This document shows positions 10,023 through 18,899 of a stretch of DNA of 64,000 nucleotides, piece by piece. The DNA is from Dorea formicigenerans (GTDB taxonomy: Bacteria > Bacillota > Clostridia > Lachnospirales > Lachnospiraceae): contig NZ_CP102279.1 of the NCBI RefSeq assembly GCF_025150245.1, positions 1,361,423-1,425,422 of the forward strand. The letters run 5' to 3'. Each line of letters begins with the position of its first letter. Positions within the stretch are counted from its first letter, which is position 1. Position numbers and translations under genes: made by a program. The notes under the pieces were generated by a model. The model worked only from the letters and a program-made list of their open reading frames with translations. It was not told where the DNA came from and did not search any database.

Positions 10023-10184
10023 ATGGAGAACAATAACAGGGAAACGAAAGATTACCAGCAGCCAATATCGCCGCTGGAGTATTTGAACAAAAGAAAAAAG
10101 AAAAAAGAGAAACGAAAATATGGATTTACTTCGGACTATTCTGGTCGTCCTGGTCCTCTGAGTTTATGTCAGTGTCTCTTCTAG
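10023..10184 (+). CDS. Possible small protein, 53 residues
   Basis: An ORF of 54 codons with an excellent ribosome binding site (AGGAGGT 7-8 nt before ATG). It begins MENNNRETKDYQQPISPLEY and contains a Lys/Arg-rich middle. Its last third overlaps the 3' end of the convergent membrane-protein gene and ends in LSLCQCLF, which looks like antisense translation. It is therefore either a short real protein or one truncated by loss of its original 3' part. Unrecognised. Confidence 0.35.
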   Translation: MENNNRETKDYQQPISPLEYLNKRKKKKEKRKYGFTSDYSGRPGPLSLCQCLF

Positions 10185-10368
10185 TAACACGGTACACAAG
10201 AATATAGGCATAAATCAATACCGGGAGAATAATCGTGCATGCAATGGAAGCCCTGAGGAAAGTCAGGGATACATCCGAGTCGATAAATGCAAATATAAGT
10301 GTGCTGGCGTAGAGTGCGAATAAAAGCATGGCACCGGCAAGAGCAAGAATACGTTTTACTTTTTTCAT
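10126..10368 (-). CDS. Small two-helix membrane protein, unknown function
   Basis: An 80-residue protein with a basic start (MKKVKR), two hydrophobic helices (about residues 8-28 and 38-60) and a charged cytosolic tail rich in Asp, Asn and Gln. GAAAGGAC precedes the start. No family recognised. It diverges from the SEC-C gene. Confidence 0.72.
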   Translation of the reverse strand: MKKVKRILALAGAMLLFALYASTLIFAFIDSDVSLTFLRASIACTIILPVLIYAYILVYRVTRRDTDINSEDQDDQNSPK

Positions 10369-10506
10369 AAGAAAGTCCTTTCAATTTGATCAACTAGCAT
10401 CATTATATAAAATCGGCAGTAAAAAAGCAAACAGGTCTTTGAAAATATGAAAAAATGTTATATAATAAGACGAATAGGATGAAAAGATACAAAGGAGTAT
10501 ATTAAG

Positions 10507-11019
10507 ATGAGTCGTACATTATTAGAGCAGTGGAAAGATATTGCATATGACGAGAGCGCTGACAGAGCAACTCTGCAGAGATTCTGGGGAACATATTTCC
10601 AGATTGAGAAAGAGATTTATGAACAGCTTCTTTCTAATCCGGACGAGGAAGTAAAAGGAACAGTAAAAGAACTTGCTGAGAAGTATGGACAGGAAGTTCT
10701 GACTATGGTAGGTTTCTTAGATGGAATCGATGAGAGCTTAAAAGAACCAAATCCGATTGAGACAATGGATGAGGATACAGTTGTAAGCCTTGCATTTGAT
10801 AAAGAGAAGCTTTATAAGAACATGGTTGCAGCAAAAGCTGACTGGTTATATGAACTTCCACAGTGGAAAGAGATTTATTCTGAGGAAGAGCTGAAGAAGC
10901 TTTACAAAGAGCAGAAAGAATCCACAACAATCCGCAAGGAGAAGAAGATTGGAAGAAATGATCCATGTCCGTGTGGCTCCGGTAAGAAATACAAGAAGTG
11001 TTGCGGTAAGAATCTGTAA
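10507..11019 (+). CDS. SEC-C metal-binding domain protein
   Basis: A 170-residue acidic, mostly helical protein ending in a SEC-C zinc motif, [16 protein letters not shown], at about residues 150-166. The same motif ends SecA, where it binds Zn and SecB or ribosomes; here the N-terminal part is unrelated to SecA. The role is unknown. AAAGGAG precedes the start. The gene ends just before a strong promoter that opens the thrS-region T-box transcript. Confidence 0.85.
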   Translation: MSRTLLEQWKDIAYDESADRATLQRFWGTYFQIEKEIYEQLLSNPDEEVKGTVKELAEKYGQEVLTMVGFLDGIDESLKEPNPIETMDEDTVVSLAFDKEKLYKNMVAAKADWLYELPQWKEIYSEEELKKLYKEQKESTTIRKEKKIGRNDPCPCGSGKKYKKCCGKNL

Positions 11020-11026
11020 GAACTTC

Positions 11027-11054
11027 TTGACAACCACATCTTCGATGCTATAAT
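11027..11054 (+). promoter_or_regulatory. Promoter for the T-box leader
   Basis: Consensus TTGACA, 16 bp, TATAAT, starting 8 nt after the SEC-C gene stop codon. Confidence 0.82.
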
Positions 11055-11059
11055 GAGAC

Positions 11060-11306
11060 ATATGAAAACACGGTGAAGAGACGAGTAAGTTGGGAACGTG
11101 ATACCAGAGAGAGAAGCCGCAGGCTGAGAGCTTCTTATCCACAGAACCTTCTGAAGACTACCTCTGAGTGGCTGTAAAGCAGTCCGGTGACTCCGTTATC
11201 GTCAAGAATGAAGTGAATCTGATTTTATTTATGATCAGATTAAGCAGGGTGGAACCGCGAGAAGAGAACTCGTCCCTTACAGCATATTTGCTGTGAGGGA
11301 CTTTTT
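11060..11306 (+). promoter_or_regulatory. T-box leader, probably threonine-specific
   Basis: The canonical T-box AGGGTGGAACCGCG lies at 11246-11259, followed by a terminator (GTCCCTTACAGCA/TGCTGTGAGGGAC plus TTTTT, 11272-11306). Upstream are the AGTA motif at 11083-11087 and a GAGAGA loop typical of stem I. The specifier may be ACC at 11160-11162 (Thr); GAC at 11156 is an alternative. The UGGA of the T-box fits tRNAs with U73, which both tRNA-Thr genes in this window have. Uncharged tRNA would favour read-through into the aldo/keto reductase, thioesterase and thrS genes. Confidence 0.88.
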
Positions 11307-11380
11307 GTATAATGAAAATTACATCTTCTATTATGCAAAAAGCCTCCGGCAGGATGCACCAAGACACATTCGTTGTTTTT
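11307..11380 (+). repeat. Palindromic repeat remnant, subfamily B, copy 2
   Basis: A shortened copy directly behind the T-box terminator: GTATAATGAAAATTAC...TTCTATTATGCAAAAAG, CCTCCGGCAGGATGCACC and a degraded end ACACATTCGTTGTTTTT. It resembles the element behind the tryptophan T-box at 26 kb. Confidence 0.7.
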
Positions 11381-11412
11381 GTATTACTTAGAAAATTCAG
11401 GCAGGTGATAAG

Positions 11413-12264
11413 ATGAATTCAATGAAAGATTGTTATGAACTGGCAAATGGTGTGAAGATTCCGTGCATGGGGTATGGCACCTACAAGGCAGCAGAAGGAA
11501 ATAATGAAAGCATTATAAAAACTGCGATTGAAGCAGGATACAGGTATTTTGATACAGCATCTTTCTATGATACAGAAGAAGCGCTTGGAAGAGCGATTCA
11601 TGAGTCGGGGATTCCAAGAGAAGAATTCTTCCTGACTTCCAAGGCATGGAAGACGGAGATGGGATATGAAGAAGTAAAGAAAGCATTTGCACAAACGCTT
11701 GAAAAACTAGGAACAGATTATCTGGATATGTATCTGATCCACTGGCCGCTTCCAAATCCAGAATATAAAGATTGGAAAGAACTGGATGTTGAGACGTGGA
11801 GAGGATTGGAAGAATTATATAAAGCAGGTAAAGTAAAAGCAATCGGAGTCAGCAATTTCCTTTTGCATCATTTGGAAAACCTGATTCAGAATTGTGAGAT
11901 CATGCCAATGGCAGATCAGATTGAATTCCATCCGGGATTTACACAGGAAGCGACAGTTCGTTATTGCCAGGAAAAAGGAATTTATGTGCAGGCCTGGTCA
12001 CCGCTTGGAAGAAAACGAGTTCTAGAACATCCACTATTAGTAGGACTTGCAGAAAAATATAACAAATCAGCAGCGCAGATCTGTCTTCGCTATGAGATAC
12101 AACGACAGGTCATACCACTTCCGAAAGCATCGACAAAGGAACGGATGGTACAGAATTATCAAGTGTTTGATTTTGAGATTGAAAAGGAGGATATGTATCG
12201 GATCGATTCTATGCAGCCGGCAGGCTGGTCAGGAGAGCATCCGGATTTTCCAAGAGTAAAATAA
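11413..12264 (+). CDS. Aldo/keto reductase
   Basis: A 283-residue NADPH-dependent oxidoreductase of the (beta/alpha)8 AKR family. The catalytic tetrad is visible: Asp and Tyr in YRYFDTASFYDTEEALG, Lys in FFLTSKAWK, and His in LIHWPLP. The coenzyme-binding end contains IPLPKASTKERMVQN. It is the first gene after the T-box, so it should be induced by threonine (tRNA-Thr) starvation, together with thioesterase and thrS. The natural substrate is unknown. Confidence 0.93.
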   Translation: MNSMKDCYELANGVKIPCMGYGTYKAAEGNNESIIKTAIEAGYRYFDTASFYDTEEALGRAIHESGIPREEFFLTSKAWKTEMGYEEVKKAFAQTLEKLGTDYLDMYLIHWPLPNPEYKDWKELDVETWRGLEELYKAGKVKAIGVSNFLLHHLENLIQNCEIMPMADQIEFHPGFTQEATVRYCQEKGIYVQAWSPLGRKRVLEHPLLVGLAEKYNKSAAQICLRYEIQRQVIPLPKASTKERMVQNYQVFDFEIEKEDMYRIDSMQPAGWSGEHPDFPRVK

Positions 12265-12285
12265 GGAATATTTAAGAAGCATAAG

Positions 12286-12765
12286 ATGAGTGAACAGACA
12301 AAAACATGGAATAAATATATCCACAAAGTACAGAATTACGAAACAGATCAGATGGGAATCGTACATCATTCCAATTATATCCGCTGGTTTGAGGAAGCAA
12401 GATGCGACCTTTTAGATTATATGGGCGTCGGATTTGCAGATCTGGAGAAACAGGGGATAATCAGTCCGATTCTTTCGGTGGAAGCGGATTATCTGAGAAT
12501 GGTCTATTACGGAGATACGGTCAGTATTGACGCATACATTAAGGAATATAATGGAATAAAACTAACCGTTGGATATGAAGTTAAGGACGATAGAACAGGA
12601 ATGGTTCATTGTCGTGGAACAAGCAAGCATTGTTTCATAGATAAGACAGGAAGACCACTGGTACTTCGAAAGTCTTTCCCGGAACTCAATGAAGCATTTG
12701 AGGCTGGGGTAAAGATACATAAAGAAAACAAAAAAGCATTAATAAAGAAGAGAGAGGATAAATAG
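12286..12765 (+). CDS. Acyl-CoA thioesterase (4HBT hotdog fold)
   Basis: A 159-residue single-hotdog thioesterase of the YbgC/4-hydroxybenzoyl-CoA type: the active-site region is YETDQMGIVHHSNYIRWFEEAR with Asp near residue 21. It would hydrolyse acyl-CoA or acyl-ACP in the cytosol. It stops 1 nt before the thrS start, so translation is probably coupled. Confidence 0.9.
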   Translation: MSEQTKTWNKYIHKVQNYETDQMGIVHHSNYIRWFEEARCDLLDYMGVGFADLEKQGIISPILSVEADYLRMVYYGDTVSIDAYIKEYNGIKLTVGYEVKDDRTGMVHCRGTSKHCFIDKTGRPLVLRKSFPELNEAFEAGVKIHKENKKALIKKREDK

Positions 12766-12766
12766 C

Positions 12767-14698
12767 ATGAAGATCACATTAAAAGACGGCTCTGTAAAAG
12801 AGTATGAACACAGCATGTCAGTTATCGACATTGCAAAAGATTTAAGCGAAGGACTTGCAAGAGTTGCAACATCAGGAAGAGTCAATGGAGAACTGGTAGA
12901 TCTGCGTACAGTTGTAGATTCTGACAGTGAAGTAGAAATCCTGACATTTGATAATGAGGAGGGAAAAGGAGCATTTTTCCATACAACATCTCATATCATG
13001 GCTCAGGCAATCAAGAGACTCTATCCGGAGACAAAACTTGCGATTGGACCTTCCATCGAAAATGGATTTTATTATGATTTGGATCGTGAGACGCCATTTG
13101 TGGCAGAAGATCTTGAAAAAATCGAGAAAGAGATGAAGAAGATTGTTAAAGAAGATCTTGAAATCACAAGATTTACGAAGCCAAGAGATGAGGCTATCGC
13201 TTACTTCAAAGAGAAGGATGAGCCTTACAAAGTAGAATTGATCGAGGATCTTCCGGAAGATGCAGAAATCAGTTTCTATCAGCAGGGTGAGTTCGTTGAT
13301 TTATGTGCAGGCCCACATCTGATGACAACAAAGCCGGTAAAAGCAATCAAGCTTACAAGTCTTGCAGGTGCTTACTGGAGAGGAAATGAAAAGAACAAGA
13401 TGCTTACAAGAATTTATGGTATTTCTTATCCTAAGAAAGCACAGCTTGATGAGTATCTTACAATGTTGGAAGAAGCTAAAAAACGTGATCACAGAAAACT
13501 CGGTAAAGAGCTTGGACTCTTTATGATGTGTGAAGAAGGACCGGGATTCCCGTTCTTCCTTCCAAAGGGAATGGTTCTTAAGAATACACTGCTTGATTAC
13601 TGGAGAGAACTTCACAAAAAAGCAGGTTATGTAGAAGTATCTACCCCAATTATCTTAAGCAGACATCTTTGGGAGACATCCGGACACTGGGATCACTATA
13701 AAGAGAACATGTACACAACACAGATCGACGGAGAAGACTATGCTATTAAACCAATGAACTGTCCAGGTGGAATGCTTGTGTATAAAGCAGAGCCACGTTC
13801 ATACAAAGACCTTCCACTTCGTGTCGGTGAGCTTGGTTTAGTACATCGTCATGAAAAATCCGGTCAGTTACATGGACTGATGCGTGTACGTTGCTTCACA
13901 CAGGACGATGCACATATCTTTATGATGCCAGAGCAGATTCGTGACGAGATCAAAGGTGTTGTAGCATTGATCGATGAGGTATACAGCCTGTTCGGATTTA
14001 AATATCATGTAGAACTTTCTACACGTCCGGAAAACAGTATGGGAACGGACGAAGACTGGGAGCTTGCTACAGAAGGACTTCGTGGTGCGTTAAATGACCT
14101 TGGACTTGATTATGTAGTCAATGAAGGCGACGGAGCATTTTACGGACCGAAGATTGACTTCCATCTGACAGACTCTATTGGCAGAACATGGCAGTGTGGA
14201 ACAATTCAGTTAGATATGCAGCTTCCACAGAGATTTGAACTTGAGTACACAGGAGCTGACGGAGAGAAACATCGTCCGATCATGATCCACCGTGTAGCAT
14301 TCGGTTCTATTGAGCGATTCATTGGAATCCTGATTGAACATTTCGCAGGAGCATTCCCGACATGGTTAGCTCCGGTACAGGTAAAAGTACTTCCGATCTC
14401 TGATAAATATATGGATTACGCCAATAAAGTTCTTGATGAGTTAAATGCAGCAGGTGTTCGTGCTGAGGTCGACTCCAGAGCAGAGAAGATTGGATACAAG
14501 ATTCGTGAGGCTCAGATGCAGAAGATACCATACATGCTTGTTGTAGGTGAAAAAGAGCAGGAAGCAGATCTCGTATCAGTAAGAAGCCGTTTTGCAGGAG
14601 ATGAAGGACAGAAGAATCTGGAAACATTTATTGCAGATATTCAGAAAGAGATTGCTGACAGAGTAAAACGAGAAGTTGTAAAAGAAGACGAAAAATAA
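12767..14698 (+). CDS. thrS: Threonyl-tRNA synthetase
   Basis: A 643-residue class II synthetase with an N-terminal TGS domain (residues 1-60), the editing domain with HTTSHIMAQA and the YQQGEFVDLCAGPHL segment, catalytic core motifs 2 and 3 (FRxE-like GLVHRHEKSG; GSIERFIGILIEH), the zinc ligand in NCPGG, and a C-terminal anticodon domain. It is third in the transcript behind the T-box, an arrangement discussed separately. GAGAGAGGATAAATAGC precedes ATG. Confidence 0.97.
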   Translation: MKITLKDGSVKEYEHSMSVIDIAKDLSEGLARVATSGRVNGELVDLRTVVDSDSEVEILTFDNEEGKGAFFHTTSHIMAQAIKRLYPETKLAIGPSIENGFYYDLDRETPFVAEDLEKIEKEMKKIVKEDLEITRFTKPRDEAIAYFKEKDEPYKVELIEDLPEDAEISFYQQGEFVDLCAGPHLMTTKPVKAIKLTSLAGAYWRGNEKNKMLTRIYGISYPKKAQLDEYLTMLEEAKKRDHRKLGKELGLFMMCEEGPGFPFFLPKGMVLKNTLLDYWRELHKKAGYVEVSTPIILSRHLWETSGHWDHYKENMYTTQIDGEDYAIKPMNCPGGMLVYKAEPRSYKDLPLRVGELGLVHRHEKSGQLHGLMRVRCFTQDDAHIFMMPEQIRDEIKGVVALIDEVYSLFGFKYHVELSTRPENSMGTDEDWELATEGLRGALNDLGLDYVVNEGDGAFYGPKIDFHLTDSIGRTWQCGTIQLDMQLPQRFELEYTGADGEKHRPIMIHRVAFGSIERFIGILIEHFAGAFPTWLAPVQVKVLPISDKYMDYANKVLDELNAAGVRAEVDSRAEKIGYKIREAQMQKIPYMLVVGEKEQEADLVSVRSRFAGDEGQKNLETFIADIQKEIADRVKREVVKEDEK

Positions 14699-14766
14699 AA
14701 TAATAAGAATATTTTTGCGGCGTGAGGGCATAATAAGCTATGTTATTAAATAAAGGAGGTAGCATT

Positions 14767-15090
14767 ATGCCAGAATTAAAATGTACAGTACAGACATGTC
14801 TGCATAACCAGAATTATTATTGTGATCTTGATAGTATCAAAGTAGGTGGAAGCTCTGCAAAACATGCACAGGATACATGCTGTGACAGCTTTGAAGAGAG
14901 AAAAGATGGAAACAGTTACAGTAATACTATGAAAGAGGCATCTCCAAAGAGTGAGATTGACTGTAAGGCTACAGAATGTATGTACAATGAACAGTGTCAC
15001 TGTCATGCCGGAAAAATCAGTGTGGAAGGCGGAAATGCCCGTCGATGTCAGGAGACAGAATGCGCAACATTTAGTTGTGGCTGTCATTAG
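14767..15090 (+). CDS. DUF1540 domain protein
   Basis: A 107-residue protein made of two Cys-rich repeats: CTVQTCLHNQNYYCDLDSI ... CDSF and CKATECMYNEQCHCHAGKI ... CATF, each with the C-x4-C-x6-C pattern of DUF1540, thought to bind metal. The ATG at 14767 is chosen over one 27 nt upstream because AAAGGAGGT precedes it. Function unknown; often found in spore formers. Confidence 0.88.
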   Translation: MPELKCTVQTCLHNQNYYCDLDSIKVGGSSAKHAQDTCCDSFEERKDGNSYSNTMKEASPKSEIDCKATECMYNEQCHCHAGKISVEGGNARRCQETECATFSCGCH

Positions 15091-15116
15091 CTAAAAATGA
15101 ATATATGTGATTAGAA

Positions 15117-15142
15117 AAAGAGAGGCAAGTCCTCTCTTTTTT
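15117..15142 (+). terminator. Intrinsic terminator after the DUF1540 gene
   Basis: Stem AAAGAGAGG/CCTCTCTTT with a 5-nt loop and T run. Confidence 0.88.
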
Positions 15143-15178
15143 GTATGTTTTCTTTAGAATTTCTTCAAAGTTTCGCAG

Positions 15179-15207
15179 TTGACGGGGTATATTTCTGAGG
15201 GTATAAT
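15179..15207 (+). promoter_or_regulatory. Promoter for the AI-2E-type transporter and metA
   Basis: TTGACG, 17 bp, TATAAT. It places transcription start close to the ATG at 15216, which makes the ATG at 15240 the more likely start codon. Confidence 0.78.
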
Positions 15208-15239
15208 AATTATACATGCTTAGGAAAGAAGAGAAGAAT

Positions 15240-16586
15240 ATGGGGAATATAGAAATTAAAACTCGAGAAGAAAAAAAACAACGTGAAAAAGCCTATTACG
15301 AGGAAGCGCCACAGATTGGAGGACGCAGACCATCCAGAATACGGCAGCAGATCAACCGGGGAATGACAGTATTTGTAATTGTTGCAGCCTGTATTCTGTT
15401 TTATTTTGCGCTTTTAAGATTAGGACATATTTCGGATGTGATTTTTAAAATTATAGATGTATTAAAACCGGTATTGTACGGGTGTGTTATTGCATATCTC
15501 TTAAATCCGATTGTAAAAAGGGTAGATGCATTTTTGATTCCCAAGCTTCAGGAACGCATGAAAAAGCCGGAGAATGCTGAAAAGGTATCCAGAAGTGTCG
15601 GCATCTTCGTATCGTTAATCATATTAATTGTGTTGATTACGGTATTATTAAATATGCTGATACCGGAACTCTACAGCAGTATCCGTAATATGGTACTGAC
15701 ATTGCCAAAACAGGTCAATGATGCACTGGATAAGATTAATTCTATCCAACTGGAAGACAGTACAACAGTTGCTATTTTGAAAAATGCGCTGGAAGAAGGA
15801 ACGACAATGTTGACAAATTGGCTGCGTACTGATCTGATGACGCAGGTGAACAGTCTGATGTCGAACCTGACAGTCGGAATCTTCAATGTTATCAGTGAAG
15901 TTTTTAACATGCTGATTGGTGTAATTGTATCTGTTTACATACTTTATAGTAAAGAAATATTTGCACGACAGTGTAAGAAAGCGGTTTATGCATTGTTCCG
16001 TGCAGATCGTGCCAATATGGTCCTTCATATTACAACAAAAAGTAATGAGATCTTCGGAGGATTTGTGATCGGCAAGATTCTGGATTCAGCAATTATCGGT
16101 CTGTTGTGCTTTATTGGCCTGACAATTCTGAATATGCCATATACAATGTTGGTAAGTGTGATTGTAGGAGTGACAAATGTAATTCCGTTTTTTGGGCCAT
16201 ATATCGGAGCGATTCCAAGTACGATATTGATCGCATTGGAAGATCCAATGAAAGGAGTTTATTTCCTAATATTTATTTTGGTTTTACAACAGTTTGACGG
16301 GAATATTCTGGGACCGAAGATTCTTGGAAACTCTACCGGACTGTCAGCATTCTGGGTCGTAACATCTATTTTACTCGGTGGCGGATTGTTTGGCTTTGTC
16401 GGTATGGTTATGGGAGTCCCGACATTTGCAGTCATCTATTATATTGTAGATATGATTCTGGATAATAAGTTAAAGAAAAAGAAACTACCTGTCCGGTCAG
16501 ATTCATATGACGAATGGAGTTATGTGGATTCTTCGGGAGAGTATATCCATTCAGAAGAGATTAAGAGTAAAGCAGAGGAAAAATAA
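15240..16586 (+). CDS. AI-2E family transporter (PerM/YdiK-like)
   Basis: A 448-residue membrane protein with about eight transmembrane helices and the family block GxxIGAIPSTILIALxDP (in FGPYIGAIPSTILIALEDP). Members export autoinducer-2 or act as Na+/H+ antiporters; which applies here cannot be told. A basic cytosolic N-terminus of about 45 residues and an acidic Ser/Glu-rich C-tail flank the membrane domain. metA follows after 26 nt. Confidence 0.88.
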   Translation: MGNIEIKTREEKKQREKAYYEEAPQIGGRRPSRIRQQINRGMTVFVIVAACILFYFALLRLGHISDVIFKIIDVLKPVLYGCVIAYLLNPIVKRVDAFLIPKLQERMKKPENAEKVSRSVGIFVSLIILIVLITVLLNMLIPELYSSIRNMVLTLPKQVNDALDKINSIQLEDSTTVAILKNALEEGTTMLTNWLRTDLMTQVNSLMSNLTVGIFNVISEVFNMLIGVIVSVYILYSKEIFARQCKKAVYALFRADRANMVLHITTKSNEIFGGFVIGKILDSAIIGLLCFIGLTILNMPYTMLVSVIVGVTNVIPFFGPYIGAIPSTILIALEDPMKGVYFLIFILVLQQFDGNILGPKILGNSTGLSAFWVVTSILLGGGLFGFVGMVMGVPTFAVIYYIVDMILDNKLKKKKLPVRSDSYDEWSYVDSSGEYIHSEEIKSKAEEK

Positions 16587-16612
16587 AAGAAAAGCAGAAG
16601 GGAGCATAAATT

Positions 16613-17581
16613 ATGCCAATTCGTGTACAAAATGACCTTCCGGTAAAAGAGATACTGGAAAAAGAAAATATATTTGTGATGGATGAACATCGTGCAACAC
16701 ATCAGGATATCCGTCTGATAAAAATTGGACTTCTGAATCTGATGCCGCTTAAGGAGGATACAGAACTGCAGATTTTACGATCCTTGTCCAATACACCGCT
16801 TCAGATTGATGTAACATTTGTGGCTGTATCCAGTCATGAATCTAAGAATACATCGTCCAGCCATCTGAATAAATTTTACGAGAAATTTTCAGATATAAAA
16901 GATCAGAAATTTGATGGATTTATCATTACCGGAGCACCGGTAGAACAAATACCATTCGAAGAAGTGGATTACTGGAAAGAGTTAGAAGAGATTATGGAGT
17001 GGACCAAGACACATGTTATGTCTACCATCCATCTGTGCTGGGGAGCTCAGGCAGGATTGTATTATCATTATGGAATTCAGAAAGAACAGTTAGATCATAA
17101 ATTATTTGGAGTGTTCAGACATCGTGTCCTAAACCGTAGAATTCCACTTGTACGTGGATTTGATGATGTGTTCTATGCGCCGCATTCCAGGCATACAGAT
17201 GTGCCGATTGAGAAGCTGCGTGCGGATGACAGAATTACAATCCTGGCAGAATCTGATGAAGCAGGAGCATTTCTGTCTATGGCAAAGGATGGACGTCAGA
17301 TTTTTGTGATGGGGCATCCGGAGTATGACCGCATGACACTGGATCAGGAGTATAAGAGAGATCTTTCAAAAGGACTTCCGATTGATATACCGAAGAATTA
17401 TTATCCAGATGATAATCCGGACAACCGCCCGCTTCTGACATGGCGTGCACAGGCGAACAATCTTTATACAAACTGGCTGAATTACTACGTTTATCAGGTA
17501 ACACCGTATGACCTGGACGGAACACCGGATCTGGAGGCATTTACGCAGTTTCAGAAGGCTTCACTGGAAGAAGAGAATTAA
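16613..17581 (+). CDS. metA: Homoserine O-acetyltransferase (MetA family)
   Basis: A 322-residue cytosolic enzyme activating homoserine for methionine synthesis. Catalytic Cys lies in STIHLCWGAQAG, with the His/Glu partners in MGHPEYD. Residue 111 is Glu (GAPVE); work on Bacillus and E. coli MetA ties Glu111 to acetyl-CoA use and Gly111 to succinyl-CoA, so acetyltransferase is the better name. GAAGGGAG precedes ATG. A second copy of the last 65 bases lies 1.2 kb downstream. Confidence 0.94.
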   Translation: MPIRVQNDLPVKEILEKENIFVMDEHRATHQDIRLIKIGLLNLMPLKEDTELQILRSLSNTPLQIDVTFVAVSSHESKNTSSSHLNKFYEKFSDIKDQKFDGFIITGAPVEQIPFEEVDYWKELEEIMEWTKTHVMSTIHLCWGAQAGLYYHYGIQKEQLDHKLFGVFRHRVLNRRIPLVRGFDDVFYAPHSRHTDVPIEKLRADDRITILAESDEAGAFLSMAKDGRQIFVMGHPEYDRMTLDQEYKRDLSKGLPIDIPKNYYPDDNPDNRPLLTWRAQANNLYTNWLNYYVYQVTPYDLDGTPDLEAFTQFQKASLEEEN

Positions 17582-17697
17582 TATAATTTTATGCATTTTC
17601 GTGTATTTTATTCCATTTGTGGAGACAATCCAAAAATGTATGGAGACAAAATAAAAGGACAAGCTCCGATTAAATTAAATGAATGGAATCATAAGAG

Positions 17698-17725
17698 AGG
17701 GAATGACAGAAATGCCATTCCCTTT
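17698..17725 (+). terminator. Terminator-like hairpin downstream of metA
   Basis: Stem AGGGAATG/CATTCCCT followed by TT and an AT-rich tract; weak U tail. Confidence 0.5.
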
Positions 17726-18078
17726 CATAATATAAGATTTATTTTTTGTTATATAGTAGTGTTTTGATGGACAACATTCATAATAGCATCGTACTTATCA
17801 AACATTGAGAAAGCCTCCTTCATCATTAATTTGAAATGCAAAATCCGTGGTTTCATACTGAGTTTTTAATTGTGACAGATACTGGGATAAAAGTGCATCT
17901 GTCAAAGTCAGGAGAAGAGATTATTGATTCGAAATACAAGCAAGAAAAGAAGAACAGCATTATTACATTTCCTGGTGATTCGTTGGTTGTGTAATTATGA
18001 TATGGATTCTGTTTCAGATATTGCCTTTACAACCTATCATAATTATAGTAAAATTATATCATAATAAATGGAGGTGAT
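17726..18078. other. Gap with gene debris
   Basis: A stretch without an intact gene. On the minus strand AAGGAGG precedes a short ORF (MFDKYDAIMNVVHQNTTI, roughly 17757-17813) that looks like the beginning of a lost gene. On the plus strand about 17870-17995 an open frame VTDTGIKVHLSKSGEE ... ITFPGDSLVV ends in a stop and looks like the 3' end of another. Neither is recognised. It opens the accessory island. Confidence 0.45.
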
Positions 18079-18348
18079 ATGATGATTATTAAAGCATCAA
18101 CAGCGTTGAGAAATGATTATGCTGGAATATCCAATCTTGCGAAAGAGACGAATGAGCCGATTTATATTACAAAGAATGGTGACGGTGATTTGGTTGTTAT
18201 GAATATAGAAGCATTTGAGAAAAGAGAGCAGATGCTGAAATTAAGAGAGAGAGTTTTGAAAGCAGAGCAGGAGCGTATCGAAGGACAGCCAACCATGAGT
18301 GTTTCAGAAGCAAGAAGACGATTGAGAGAACGAGCAAATGAAGTATAA
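18079..18348 (+). CDS. Antitoxin, Phd/YefM family
   Basis: An 89-residue protein with the Phd/YefM N-terminal DNA-binding fold (STALRNDYAGISNLAKETNEPIYITKNGDGDLVVMNIEAFEKRE) and a charged helical tail (SEARRRLRERANEV) that would wrap the toxin. GGAGGTGAT precedes two adjacent ATGs (18079, 18082). It overlaps the toxin start by 11 bases, the usual autoregulated type II arrangement. Confidence 0.92.
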   Translation: MMIIKASTALRNDYAGISNLAKETNEPIYITKNGDGDLVVMNIEAFEKREQMLKLRERVLKAEQERIEGQPTMSVSEARRRLRERANEV

Positions 18349-18643
18349 TGTAGAGATCCTCCCAGCAGCATGGGAAGATTTAAAGAAGATTGAAGATTGG
18401 TATTTAATCAATTTTGATGTGGAGACAGCAATAAAAGTCAGTGACCATATTTTAGACGGAATCGAAAGGTTAGGGGACTTTCCGGATTCTGGATCAAGGG
18501 CATCTGATGATTGGCTGAACGAACAAGGCTATAGAATGGTGATAAGCGGTAAACATGTGTCGATTTACAGAGTAATCAAGGACACAGTATATATTTATCA
18601 CATTGCGGATACGAGAACTGAATATACGAAGTTATTCAAATAA
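18338..18643 (+). CDS. Toxin, RelE/ParE family
   Basis: A 101-residue protein of the RelE/ParE fold: YNVEILPAAWEDLKKIEDWY at the N-terminus, GSRASDD in the middle and the C-terminal strand YRVIKDTVYIYHIADTRTEY. It could cleave ribosome-bound mRNA (RelE) or poison gyrase (ParE); sequence alone does not decide. Appears intact, so the module is probably active. Confidence 0.9.
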   Translation: MKYNVEILPAAWEDLKKIEDWYLINFDVETAIKVSDHILDGIERLGDFPDSGSRASDDWLNEQGYRMVISGKHVSIYRVIKDTVYIYHIADTRTEYTKLFK

Positions 18644-18650
18644 GGAAGGT

Positions 18651-18680
18651 CTTCCAGTGGGCATACTGGAAGGCATTCTT
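18651..18680 (+). terminator. Terminator behind the toxin-antitoxin pair
   Basis: Perfect stem CTTCCAGT/ACTGGAAG followed by GCATTCTTTA; modest U tail. Confidence 0.6.
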
Positions 18681-18698
18681 TATGCATAAAATATGAAA

Positions 18699-18785
18699 GA
18701 CCTGGATGGAACACCGGATTTGGAGGCATTTACGCAGTTTCAGAAGGATTCTGCGGAAGAAGATAAAGAATATGTTAAAAACTAA
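18699..18785 (+). pseudogene. Second metA 3' end (fragment)
   Basis: The first 65 bases match the metA 3' end at 17510-17574 with 6 mismatches by eye count, and the first two differences are synonymous (GAC/GAT, CTG/TTG). The frame stays open: DLDGTPDLEAFTQFQKDS then AEEDKEYVKN and stop, a different C-terminus from the intact gene. This looks like the end of another metA allele left behind. Confidence 0.85.
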
Positions 18786-18899
18786 AATTTGCCATAATTA
18801 AAGGAAAAATATTGCATAAGTATAGATGGTGAGATTATAATAAATGTATATGAAGAGAAGAAATGAGCTGTGAAGTTGATAAATTATAAGAAGTAAATT

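Noticed and set aside
9808-10065. Minus-strand open frame of 85 codons
   Set aside because: No ribosome binding site; it lies over the strong binding site of the small plus-strand ORF and repeat-adjacent DNA.
11156-11158. GAC as the T-box specifier (aspartate)
   Set aside because: UGGA in the antiterminator fits U73 tRNAs such as tRNA-Thr, and thrS is downstream; kept only as an alternative.
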